Origin: Flavobacteriaceae bacterium
Lineage (GTDB): Bacteria > Bacteroidota > Bacteroidia > Flavobacteriales > Flavobacteriaceae
Length of the DNA stretch: 47,158 nucleotides
NCBI GenBank assembly: GCA_029248405.1
Contig: JAQWJJ010000012.1
Location: 1-47,158, forward strand
Direction: 5' to 3'
Shown here: in pieces, positions 19,391 through 26,956 of the stretch
Numbering within the stretch: the stretch's first letter is position 1
Layout of the letters: the number at the start of each line of letters is the position of its first letter
Made by a program: the position numbers and the translations under genes
The notes under the pieces: model-generated
The model's database searches: none
What the model was told of the DNA's origin: nothing
What the model saw: only the letters and a program-made list of their open reading frames with translations

Positions 19391-20284
19391 TCAATATATC
19401 GGCTTTTCTACTTTTTCTATGGCTTGATAAATGCGCAAAATAGCCAAACCAAAAAGCACACTAGAGAGGATCAATAAAATATTGACCAGTCCTGATGTAG
19501 CGAAGGACAAGCGGATCAAAATGGTACAAATAATGAAGCCGGTATTGCGGATGAGCTGGCTGTATCGCTCGGTATACTGAAAGGACAACAAAAGGATAAA
19601 AACATCTGCCAAGATCAGGATAGTAAAAAACTCATTATAAAAAATGGCGTTGATGTCTGGAAGATGGATCACCTGACTCGTGGGGGAGAATAAAAGGGTT
19701 TGCGCCCATCCATAGAAGGCATGAACAGAGGTGAAAGCCAAGACAGGGAGTAAGATCAAGCTCACCGCGCGCTTGGAGCTGACAAACCTCTTGAGGCGTT
19801 GTTCCATCGGACGCTTTTCGATTTTCGTATGGTAACGATTGAAGAGATAAATAAGAAAATACAAAATAAGAATCCCACTCAGGTCATAAATCAGTGCCCT
19901 GTTGTCGGCATATTCAAACCAGTTCACATCGAGTTCAACCTTTGGAATGTCCCCAAAAATTCGCCGGATGATGATCAAAGAGATGATTTCAAATTGCTTC
20001 GATACCGCTGTGGTAAAAGACCGGGGCAAAAATACGATCAGGAGATAAATTTCATAAACTAATATGATTGAAAACGGGGTGTATATGGCCGATATTGGGT
20101 CCATCAAAAGTTGATCGGAAAACGGAAGGCTAAAGAGTGCCGCTTTTTTGACATAAATCAGCGCCAAGTGGACCATAAAGCCAAAAAGCGAGAGCCACAG
20201 TGTAATGCGTTCTATCTTTTTCTGGTTAGTATCCGAAAAAAGACGCTCAAATGTTCGGTCAATAAAAGAAAATACCTTTTTCAT
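19391..20284 (-). CDS. Seven-helix membrane protein, unknown function
   Basis: A 297-residue integral membrane protein. Hydrophobic segments lie at about residues 27-46, 68-87, 131-149, 173-192, 218-236, 246-262 and 264-285. A soluble basic N-terminal stretch (about 1-25) and a loop with basic residues (YHTKIEKRPMEQRLKRF) are visible. I do not recognise the family, and there is no channel selectivity motif, kinase or transporter signature. It stands alone on the minus strand, 153 nt upstream of the SulP gene, which has its own promoter box. Confidence 0.65.
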   Translation of the reverse strand: MKKVFSFIDRTFERLFSDTNQKKIERITLWLSLFGFMVHLALIYVKKAALFSLPFSDQLLMDPISAIYTPFSIILVYEIYLLIVFLPRSFTTAVSKQFEIISLIIIRRIFGDIPKVELDVNWFEYADNRALIYDLSGILILYFLIYLFNRYHTKIEKRPMEQRLKRFVSSKRAVSLILLPVLAFTSVHAFYGWAQTLLFSPTSQVIHLPDINAIFYNEFFTILILADVFILLLSFQYTERYSQLIRNTGFIICTILIRLSFATSGLVNILLILSSVLFGLAILRIYQAIEKVEKPIY

Positions 20285-20380
20285 ATTTTATGTCTGGAAG
20301 TGCTTGTGAAGGCAACAAGACTTTGTTGAAGATACAACTTTTTATATAGATATCTGATAAACAAGTTATATGAGTCATAA

Positions 20381-20410
20381 TTTGCTGTTTCATTTTATGT
20401 TGTAGCTTTG
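20381..20410 (+). promoter_or_regulatory. Promoter of the SOUL protein gene
   Basis: TTTG (20381-20384), an 18-nt spacer and TAGCTTTG (20403-20410) match the Bacteroidota promoter form. The start site would be about 10 nt before the ATG at 20428, which supports that ATG over the in-frame TTG at 20419. Confidence 0.7.
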
Positions 20411-20427
20411 AAATAAAATTGACTTCA

Positions 20428-20970
20428 ATGGACAAGATCACTATGGGGCTCATGGCCTTTTTACTTTTTAGCTTCAATTTAATGGCACAAAAATACGAAA
20501 CTCAAGAATTTAAGGTCCTCAATGATTCAGAAGAATTTGAGTTGAGGTACTATCCTCCTGTGATGAAAATTCAGTCAGATAATGATTTTGGTTCGCTTTT
20601 TCGCTATATCTCAGGGCGCAATTCGAGCAACACCAAAATTGCCATGACCACTCCGGTATACATGGGTGATGGTCAAGGAAACCAAGTGATGGAATTTGTC
20701 TTGCCCTCTTCTTTTGACCAGAACAATACACCAATTGGCTCGGAGGGGGTGCGCGTTTTTCAATCGAATCCAGGGCACTTTATTGCGATGAGTTTTGGGG
20801 GCTATGCGACAGCACGCAGTCAAAAAAAGTACGCCGATCACTTGCTGGCTATTGCTGATGAAAATAATTTTGAGATCATCAGCGCGCCGATTCTCTTGGT
20901 TTACAATGCTCCTTATCAGGTTTTTGGCCGCAAGAATGAAGTGCTTTTTGAAATTGTTGATCCCAAATAG
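20428..20970 (+). CDS. Exported SOUL heme-binding protein
   Basis: A 180-residue protein from ATG 20428 with a signal peptide (MDKITMGLMAFLLFSFNLMAQ). The mature part fits the SOUL/HBP fold: YETQEFKVL..EEFELRYYPP, GSLFRYISGRN, KIAMTTPVYM, VMEFVLPSSFD, the MSFGGYAT strand and a C-terminal EVLFEIVDP. The conserved KIAMTTPV motif is intact. Family members bind tetrapyrroles, but bacterial functions are poorly known. It is a single gene behind its own promoter, followed about 100 nt later by the DoxX-like pair. Confidence 0.9.
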   Translation: MDKITMGLMAFLLFSFNLMAQKYETQEFKVLNDSEEFELRYYPPVMKIQSDNDFGSLFRYISGRNSSNTKIAMTTPVYMGDGQGNQVMEFVLPSSFDQNNTPIGSEGVRVFQSNPGHFIAMSFGGYATARSQKKYADHLLAIADENNFEIISAPILLVYNAPYQVFGRKNEVLFEIVDPK

Positions 20971-21077
20971 GACTTGGGCTTTGCGTTAAATACTGGGCCA
21001 GAACCGCTCAAATTGAGGCCTAAGAGAATATCTCATTTATTATTGCTGAGAAGTAAAATATAGCCGTTACTTTGCGC

Positions 21078-21422
21078 ATGATGTTACTCGTTTTGCGTTT
21101 GTTTTCTGGAATATCTCATATTATTTATGGGGTTCTCGCGCTGATCATGCCTTTTTATATCGAGGAATTTGTGCGCTATGGTTTTGGAGAGTACCGCTGG
21201 TTGATCAGCCTGAGTCAGATGGCTGGTGGATTAGGCTTATTGGTGGGTTATTACTTTCGCCAACTCTCGATCATGAGTGCTGGATTATTGAGCCTTATGA
21301 TGCTAAGTGCAGTCTTCACAAGGGTGGTGATTCAGGATGAATTTTTAGAGACCGTTCCGGCAATAGTGTATTTCTTGATTAATTCCTTTATTTTTATAAA
21401 AAGCTTAAAACTAATAAAATGA
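21078..21422 (+). CDS. DoxX-like four-helix membrane protein (first of a pair)
   Basis: A 114-residue protein with four hydrophobic helices: VLRLFSGISHIIYGVLALIM, LISLSQMAGGLGLLVGYYF, SIMSAGLLSLMMLSAVFT and AIVYFLINSFIFI. I start at ATG 21078; an in-frame TTG lies two codons earlier. The helix layout and the ISLSQMAGGLGLLVG segment resemble the DoxX/DoxD-like family, whose members are often small redox-associated membrane proteins of unclear role. The stop overlaps the next gene by 4 nt (ATGA), and that gene has the same fold, so the two probably form a heteromeric pair. Confidence 0.7.
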   Translation: MMLLVLRLFSGISHIIYGVLALIMPFYIEEFVRYGFGEYRWLISLSQMAGGLGLLVGYYFRQLSIMSAGLLSLMMLSAVFTRVVIQDEFLETVPAIVYFLINSFIFIKSLKLIK

Positions 21423-21796
21423 AAAACATCAAATTTTTACTCATGATTTTTGTGCCCTCTTTAGTGCTCAATGTCTGGTTATTCCGATTCAATAAGGCAA
21501 CCATTTATCGCGGAGGAGATGCGACAAATATGATCGAAGAGTTTGCGGCTTATGGCCTGAGTGAGTCCATGGTCTATCTCGTAGGTGGCCTAAAAGTGTT
21601 GGCCGCTTTGGGGCTTTTGTTAGGTTTTGTATACCGCAAATCCATTGCCCCTTCCGCCTTGGTCATGAGTGTATTGATGGTGGGTGCCATCGCCATGCAT
21701 TTCGTTATTGGCGACGCACCAATAAAATATCTACCGGCAGGCCTTATGCTGGTCTCTAGTTTTGTGATTTTTTACGCGGACAAAAAAACAGCTTAG
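21419..21796 (+). CDS. DoxX-like four-helix membrane protein (second of a pair)
   Basis: A 125-residue protein with four helices: LLMIFVPSLVLNVWLF, MVYLVGGLKVLAALGLLLGFVY, SALVMSVLMVGAIAMHFVI and LPAGLMLVSSFVIFYA. The second helix GGLKVLAALGLLLG followed by a basic turn is the DoxX-like pattern. It begins inside the last codons of the previous gene (ATGA overlap). It converges on the HI0933-type flavoprotein gene with 3 nt between the stops. The function is not known. Confidence 0.75.
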   Translation: MKNIKFLLMIFVPSLVLNVWLFRFNKATIYRGGDATNMIEEFAAYGLSESMVYLVGGLKVLAALGLLLGFVYRKSIAPSALVMSVLMVGAIAMHFVIGDAPIKYLPAGLMLVSSFVIFYADKKTA

Positions 21797-21799
21797 GAC

Positions 21800-23014
21800 T
21801 TAAGCTCTTGATTGTAGTTTTCCGGCTATAAAACCTGTGGTCCATGCAGCCTGAAAATTGAACCCACCAGTGACCCCGTCAATGTCCAGGACTTCACCTG
21901 CGAAATAGAGCCCATTTTGCCTTTTGCTTTCGAGGGTATGTGGATCGACATCAGACAGACTGACTCCTCCACAAGTCACAAACTCCTCTTTAAAGGTCGT
22001 CTTGCCCGACATTTGATAACGATCATATAATAAGGCGTTGAGGAGTTGATTTCGGTGTTTTTTCGAAAATTCATTCCAGCGTTTGTCGGACGGGATGTCT
22101 AATGTGTCTAGTAAATACAACCACAAGCGTTTGGGCACCTCTGGCAGCCGAAAGCTCGATAACTGAGCCATTGGCTTGTGTTTTATTTGGTCTTCAAACA
22201 GCGCTCGTACATGATCTTCGGTGGAATCACCTAGCCAAGACACAACAAAAGTTGTCTCATATTGGCACTCCGCCAGCAGGCGTGCGCTGAAGGCCGATAG
22301 TTTTAAAATCGCTGGACCGCTCATGCCCCAATGGGTGATGAGCAAAGGGCCCTTTGAAACGAATTTTTCGCCTTCGACTCGTACTTTGACATGAGGCGCG
22401 ACCGCACCCATTAATTCGGTAACGGGATGATGGGGTAAGTTAAAAGTAAACAGGCTTGGTACAGGCATAACGATGTTGTGGCCAAGCCGTTTGAGCCATT
22501 GTAGCCCTGCTTCCTTTGGGGCGCCGCCAGTAGCAATAATGACCCTGTCGAAAAAATGGGTTTGGCTGTTGACGATGGCCTCAAATCCAGGATTTTTTGG
22601 GGTCAATGTACTGATGGCCGATTGCATATGGAGTTGTCCACCGAGATTTTTATAGGCCGAAGTTAAGGCATCAACGATACTGGAAGAATCATCGGTAGTT
22701 GGAAACATCCGTTGGTCTTTTTCTGTTTTTAATGCTACGCCGCGATTTGTGAACCAATCGATCGTATCTTGAACTTGAAATTGATGAAATGACTTTTTGA
22801 GAAACTTTTCTCCACGCGGATAGTGCCTTATGAGTAAATCGTTGTCGAAGCACGCATGAGTGACATTACAACGTCCACCACCACTGATCCTCACTTTCGC
22901 GAGCACTTTATTGGTTTTTTCGAAAAGATGGACCACCGCCTCGGGATGATGTTGTTTGGCTGATATGGCGGCAAAAAAACCAGCAGCTCCTGCGCCAATC
23001 ACTGCAATGTTCAT
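21800..23014 (-). CDS. HI0933-family flavoprotein (NAD(P)/FAD-dependent oxidoreductase)
   Basis: A 404-residue flavoprotein. The N-terminal dinucleotide-binding motif is GAGAAGFFAA (7-16), followed by the family signature VLAKVRISGGGRCNVTH near residue 40. GGAPKEAG in the middle and GEVLDIDGVTGGFNFQAAWTTG near the end complete the FAD site. The architecture is that of YhiN/BaiN-type proteins. The gut enzyme BaiN acts in bile-acid metabolism, but the role in environmental bacteria is unknown. It has a single-gene layout; a near-match -7 box (TATCTTTA) lies about 25 nt upstream. Confidence 0.93.
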   Translation of the reverse strand: MNIAVIGAGAAGFFAAISAKQHHPEAVVHLFEKTNKVLAKVRISGGGRCNVTHACFDNDLLIRHYPRGEKFLKKSFHQFQVQDTIDWFTNRGVALKTEKDQRMFPTTDDSSSIVDALTSAYKNLGGQLHMQSAISTLTPKNPGFEAIVNSQTHFFDRVIIATGGAPKEAGLQWLKRLGHNIVMPVPSLFTFNLPHHPVTELMGAVAPHVKVRVEGEKFVSKGPLLITHWGMSGPAILKLSAFSARLLAECQYETTFVVSWLGDSTEDHVRALFEDQIKHKPMAQLSSFRLPEVPKRLWLYLLDTLDIPSDKRWNEFSKKHRNQLLNALLYDRYQMSGKTTFKEEFVTCGGVSLSDVDPHTLESKRQNGLYFAGEVLDIDGVTGGFNFQAAWTTGFIAGKLQSRA

Positions 23015-23210
23015 TTCTCTTTGCTTTAGGACCTAAAGATACCGCTTTAAACCCATTTCCTTAGCGCGGGAGATCCGTACAGGCACATTTCCCTATAGGT
23101 ATAGAATGATTTTGACCGAGATCTCAGCGGATTGTGGAGCTTTAAATATTATATTGTGGCACAAATTCTTATAGGCCGCCTGGGCTCAAGCAAATAATCT
23201 ACTGCCGACA

Positions 23211-23516
23211 ATGATGGTTTTCTTATTGCATTACGGAATACACTTTGTCGTCCCCATTGGGATAGCCTATTGGTTTTATAAGACCAAATTTTGGCCGGTA
23301 CTTTGGATTTTTTGGGGCGGAATCTTGATTGATCTGGATCATTTTTTGGCCACGCCTATTTTTGATCCGCTGCGGTGCAGTATATTTTTTCACCCTCTAC
23401 ATGACACAGGAGCAATCGCCCTATATGTTTTGCTCTTATTTTTTCAGCCAACACGCATTTTTGGTATGGCTCTATGTCTGCATATCATTGCCGACACTGT
23501 CGATTGTCTTTTGTGA
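23211..23516 (+). CDS. DUF6122 family membrane protein
   Basis: A 101-residue, very hydrophobic protein with about four helices. The signature LLHYGIHFVVPIGIAYWFYK, DLDHFLATPIFDPLRCSIFF and HPLH..GAIALY, with HIIADTVDCL at the end, fits DUF6122. It keeps several membrane-proximal His and Asp residues (DLDHFLA, HPLHD, HIIADT) that could bind a metal. The function is unknown. It is transcribed toward the TauE gene 108 nt downstream. Confidence 0.7.
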   Translation: MMVFLLHYGIHFVVPIGIAYWFYKTKFWPVLWIFWGGILIDLDHFLATPIFDPLRCSIFFHPLHDTGAIALYVLLLFFQPTRIFGMALCLHIIADTVDCLL

Positions 23517-23624
23517 GTGCCAAAAGTAAAAGTAATTCAGGATCGGACGGATGCATAAAATCATTAACTTTCACAGAGGCCAGTTCATCCCATTTTGATT
23601 ATTGGGGCATAAGGAAAACCAACC

Positions 23625-24359
23625 ATGAGAGACGTCAATGTTATTTTTCTGCTTTTAGCGCTTTTTGCTGAGGTTATAGGAACGATTGGCGGCTTTGGCT
23701 CTTCTGTGTTTTTTGTTCCACTAGGGAATTTTTATTTCGACTTTTATTCAGTTTTGGGCCTCACAGCCATCTTTCATTTGTCGAGTAATGTCAGTAAAAT
23801 ATTTCTTTTCAATCAAGGACTCGATAAGCAATTGCTATTGCGCATTGGGATTCCGTCGGTAATTTTCGTGATTTTGGGCGGTGTGCTCTCGAAACATGTC
23901 GAAAGTGGATTTTTGGCGGTCGCTCTGGGTGTATTTTTGGTCGGTTTTAGCGTGTTATTTCTGGTCAAAAAAAGTTTGGTGATTGCGCCGAACAAAAAGA
24001 ACGCTATTTTGGGAGGGTCATTTTCGGGCCTGTCGGCTGGTCTTCTGGGCACCGGTGGAGCGATAAGAGGACTCACCATGGCGGCGTTTAATTTAGAAAA
24101 AAGTGTTTTTATCGCCACGTCGGCATTCATCGACTTGATGATTGATTTTTCTAGAACCATTGTGTACTATAACAATGGCTATATCCATATGGAGCAAATG
24201 TACTATGTTCCTTATCTCTTTGCTATCGGACTTCTGGGCTCGTTTTTGGGCAAAAAAATGCTGGTTCATATCCCGCAATCAAAATTCAGACAACTCTCAT
24301 TGGTCTTCATCTTATTGATCGGACTGGTGACGGTCTTTCAATTAGTAGTCAAAATATAG
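23625..24359 (+). CDS. TauE/SafE-family permease
   Basis: A 244-residue membrane protein with about eight helices. The repeated family motif appears as EVIGTIGGFGSSVFFVPLG near residue 17 and SGLSAGLLGTGGAIRGLTMAAF near 134. TauE/SafE proteins are proposed to export sulfite, sulfoacetate or related organosulfur anions; the substrate here cannot be named. The last 18 nt overlap the 3' end of the convergent YceI gene. No sulfur-assimilation gene is adjacent, although a SulP transporter lies 5 kb away. Confidence 0.88.
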   Translation: MRDVNVIFLLLALFAEVIGTIGGFGSSVFFVPLGNFYFDFYSVLGLTAIFHLSSNVSKIFLFNQGLDKQLLLRIGIPSVIFVILGGVLSKHVESGFLAVALGVFLVGFSVLFLVKKSLVIAPNKKNAILGGSFSGLSAGLLGTGGAIRGLTMAAFNLEKSVFIATSAFIDLMIDFSRTIVYYNNGYIHMEQMYYVPYLFAIGLLGSFLGKKMLVHIPQSKFRQLSLVFILLIGLVTVFQLVVKI

Positions 24360-24896
24360 GTCAATGGCAATGGTCAATGCATCGTCGATTTCTTTGAGCA
24401 TGAAGGAGGGCAATGGCATGTCGAATAGGGAAGGCTGGATGTTGAAATCTCCGTAAATTCTCAGGGTAGAAGCTGAGGTCTCGAGCTGAAGTTTGGGCGC
24501 CAGCGGCAAGGCGACGCCTCGAAATTGTAATGTGCCCTCTAGGACAATATCGTTGCCTTGACGGATTGTTTTGTCGGCAAAAAACCGAACATTAGGGTGG
24601 TCAAACACCTCCAGGAGTTCTAGAGCGTGGGCATCTCGATTTTCGTTTCCACTGTCAAAATCAACGACTTTTGCCGAAATAGCGATGGTGGTGACTTGAT
24701 CGTTTTGGGTCTTGATCAATCCGACTATGCTCTGATTGGTTCCAGACCATCGGTGTAGAAAGTGAACTCCTGAATAAGTCACTTGAGAGCGTTCTTGGTT
24801 GAGCTGCCAAGCCCCTTCTAGCAGGTCCGCATTTTGCCCTAAGGACAGATGAAGTGTCCCGAATGTCAAAATAAAAGCGAAGATCAACTGTTTCAT
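24342..24896 (-). CDS. YceI-family lipocalin-like periplasmic protein
   Basis: I start at ATG 24896 (MKQLIFAFILTFGTLHLSLGQ, a signal peptide), 184 aa; a TTG three codons upstream overlaps the previous stop. The mature protein shows YceI features: WQLNQERSQVTYSG, FLHRWSG, the DSGNENRDAHALELLEV turn, VRFFADKTI and LEGTLQFRGVALPL. YceI proteins are extended lipocalin-like barrels that bind polyisoprenoids such as quinones. The ATG is 5 nt after the stop of the b561-like gene, so the two are tightly coupled. E. coli yceI is likewise paired with a cytochrome b561-type gene, yceJ. Confidence 0.88.
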   Translation of the reverse strand: MKQLIFAFILTFGTLHLSLGQNADLLEGAWQLNQERSQVTYSGVHFLHRWSGTNQSIVGLIKTQNDQVTTIAISAKVVDFDSGNENRDAHALELLEVFDHPNVRFFADKTIRQGNDIVLEGTLQFRGVALPLAPKLQLETSASTLRIYGDFNIQPSLFDMPLPSFMLKEIDDALTIAIDLYFDY

Positions 24897-24901
24897 ATAG
24901 A

Positions 24902-25510
24902 TCAAAAAGTTAAAACGAGCGCAGCAGTAGCAAAACTTGCAAAGGCTGTATAGGCCGCAAGTCGATGGATGTCTCTGTCTTTCTCAGAAAAATAGTTGGT
25001 CGCGACCATGGCCGAAAAATGGATGGTGGCAAGCCACTTATGTGCTCTTGCCGAGGAGAGTCCCTTGCGGGTCTCGTTGGTCAAAGGCGGAGGGGTGAAC
25101 AAAGACAGTGCCGCACCAGAAAAGTAACTGATGTTCACGACTCCAGCCATAGTCTGGTGCGCAGACCTTAGCGAGTTATCTCCGTTATAGAGCTTTCCGC
25201 CTAGAACGCCTTGTGCAATCATCGAACCTAAGGTAAGGTAGCCCAATATCTGATGGGTGACCAACATTTTTCTGCGCAAATTAAGTTCTTTGCTCCGCTG
25301 TAAGGGATTCAAAGGAGCCAATTTTGTTTGTCTGAGTAATCCCTTTTCGCCCCACAACAAGCGCTGTGTCAAAAGCATTTTTTCGGGCAGTAAGGGCAGC
25401 TCTTCTTGGACCTCGATTTGCCCAAAAATATCGTCCATCTCTTGGGCGTTTGTGTTTTGCCCTATAATTATGGTCAGTAAAACAACTAAAAATGACAGCG
25501 TCGCTTTCAT
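24902..25510 (-). CDS. Four-helix membrane protein with cytochrome b561-like histidine layout
   Basis: A 202-residue protein: a signal peptide (1-22), a charged periplasmic stretch (24-80), then four helices at about 83-104, 117-139, 155-172 and 180-200. Histidines H86, H118, H157 and H182 sit at the starts of helices 1-4, with H164 inside helix 3. H86 and H157 would lie on the periplasmic side and H118 and H182 on the cytoplasmic side, i.e. two bis-His pairs contributed by helices 1/3 and 2/4, as in cytochrome b561. No database family is recalled. It lies between the Rieske lipoprotein (12-nt gap) and YceI (5-nt gap). Heme binding is inferred. Confidence 0.7.
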   Translation of the reverse strand: MKATLSFLVVLLTIIIGQNTNAQEMDDIFGQIEVQEELPLLPEKMLLTQRLLWGEKGLLRQTKLAPLNPLQRSKELNLRRKMLVTHQILGYLTLGSMIAQGVLGGKLYNGDNSLRSAHQTMAGVVNISYFSGAALSLFTPPPLTNETRKGLSSARAHKWLATIHFSAMVATNYFSEKDRDIHRLAAYTAFASFATAALVLTF

Positions 25511-25522
25511 GATGCCCCTTGG

Positions 25523-26011
25523 TCAGGATTTAGTGATGATGAGCGTATCGCCATTGAGGGTGGTCGCGTAGTTTTTGAGACTTCCAGACGTGGCCCCAGA
25601 ATCACAGGAGACTTCATTGCTTCCATCTGTTGTGAAAGAATTGCCATGATTGCCACAGGTCCAGCTGCCACTGGAGTAACTCCATAAATTATTGGTGCCT
25701 CGATGGGGGCAGCAATTGGTATAGGCAGCAATTTCAGTTGCCGATAGTCGTAGCAATAAGACACCAGCACTGACAATATTGGTGTAGCCTCCTGGATTAC
25801 TTAAATCAGCAAAATTAGCATTAGCAAGATCTACAGTGACCGTATTACCATTGACGGTATAGCCAGATTCTCCTCCTGGGCCATCATTATTGGTGGGGCC
25901 AGAATTATCTGAATCATCGCTGGAGCATGCCGCTAAAAAGGAAACGCCAAAAAAGGCAAAAGCCACAGAGGGGCAAACGTTGGTCAAAAAATGTCGGCGA
26001 GAATGTTTCAT
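25523..26011 (-). CDS. Rieske [2Fe-2S] Tat lipoprotein
   Basis: A 162-residue protein. The N-terminus has a Tat motif (SRRHFL) and a lipobox ending in C29 (LAAC), then a Ser/Asp/Gly-rich linker, so it is a membrane-anchored, extracytoplasmic protein. The Rieske cluster ligands are C101-P-H103 and C119-GN-H122 (CPHRGT, CGNHGNSF). C100 and C136 could form the disulfide typical of high-potential Rieske proteins. This is an electron-transfer protein, not an oxygenase. It heads a three-gene set with the b561-like protein and YceI, all on the minus strand and a few nt apart. Confidence 0.92.
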   Translation of the reverse strand: MKHSRRHFLTNVCPSVAFAFFGVSFLAACSSDDSDNSGPTNNDGPGGESGYTVNGNTVTVDLANANFADLSNPGGYTNIVSAGVLLLRLSATEIAAYTNCCPHRGTNNLWSYSSGSWTCGNHGNSFTTDGSNEVSCDSGATSGSLKNYATTLNGDTLIITKS

Positions 26012-26071
26012 GTGTGCAATGATATAGTTATGCCATGAAGATAAGGATTTTTAGCTAGCCAGCGTGCAACA

Positions 26072-26857
26072 CTATATGAGTTTCAGTATCCGGATGACAA
26101 ATAAATCCACAACTTCTACCAAAATCAGGATGATGATGATCCATTCTAATTTGCTGCTTTCTCGATGCTCCATAATGTCTTTGAACAACTCGAGATCCTC
26201 TTTGATGATAGCGATGCGCTCATAGATATAGCGGTATCTATCCTTTAAATCAAAGGTTTGTTTTAAGGCCAAATGAAGACTGTTGAGCGATTCGTTTTCC
26301 CAAGTGATATCGGGTGAGTCGAATATGTAGAGGTTTTCAGAAATTTGATTTTTGATGTTCAAAACTTTGCCAATGAAGCGCTTGAGCTTGATTCCAGAAA
26401 TGTTGAATTTGCCGGTGAGCTCGAGCGATTTTGTGTAGACCTTGGTTTCAGCCAAAAGGCTGTCTGTAATCTCAAGGTATTTGTCTAATGCAACTGACTG
26501 TGATGTGTTGAGCATGACTAGCCTGATGGCTTCCTGATCAAAATCAGGTAAAGTCACTTGATCAAAGGCCACTTCCTGTACCCCTTTTTTAATGTATACT
26601 TTAATGGTTTCGCTCAATTCTTGATCCTCCCAGGAGGGCGCCTCGGGCATGAGCGTCTTGACTATCGAATTGATTTCTGCAGAGTTGTGGTTGAAAAATG
26701 CCACAATGCCATATTGAAAAACATAAACGAATTTTTCTTCACCATTGGATAGAAATAATTCGTCCGAATCTGTAAAAAGAATAGGTAAGGCAAGCGCTTC
26801 TCTACATTTTCGAATGTTGATGCTGGGCGCAATCTGGAGGGCAATAACCTTGTGCAT
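26072..26857 (-). CDS. RMD1/DUF155 family protein
   Basis: A 261-residue protein. The central pattern YVFQYGIVAFFNHNSAEINSI, the acidic/helical middle and the C-terminal transmembrane helix (about 240-259, LEWIIIILILVEVVDLFVI) fit the RMD1/DUF155 family. Eukaryotic RMD1 relatives act in mitochondrial translation or sporulation; the bacterial role is unknown. The long middle helices (DIMEHRESSKLEW) suggest coiled-coil oligomerisation before the membrane anchor. A terminator separates it from the upstream M13 peptidase gene, and 60 nt separate it from the Rieske lipoprotein gene. Confidence 0.82.
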   Translation of the reverse strand: MHKVIALQIAPSINIRKCREALALPILFTDSDELFLSNGEEKFVYVFQYGIVAFFNHNSAEINSIVKTLMPEAPSWEDQELSETIKVYIKKGVQEVAFDQVTLPDFDQEAIRLVMLNTSQSVALDKYLEITDSLLAETKVYTKSLELTGKFNISGIKLKRFIGKVLNIKNQISENLYIFDSPDITWENESLNSLHLALKQTFDLKDRYRYIYERIAIIKEDLELFKDIMEHRESSKLEWIIIILILVEVVDLFVIRILKLI

Positions 26858-26881
26858 GAGAAATTGGATTAGATTTCAGAA

Positions 26882-26917
26882 AAAGACCTCGCCATATGTT
26901 TTGGTGACGAGGTCTTT
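26882..26917 (-). terminator. Intrinsic terminator after the M13 peptidase gene
   Basis: A 10-bp perfect stem (AAAGACCTCG at 26882-26891 with CGAGGTCTTT at 26908-26917) and a 16-nt loop ends in a T run on the minus strand. It lies 40 nt after the peptidase stop and just before the RMD1-type gene start. Confidence 0.8.
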
Positions 26918-26956
26918 AATTATTTTATGTTTGGGTGCTATGTCTTGGCGCAAAAA

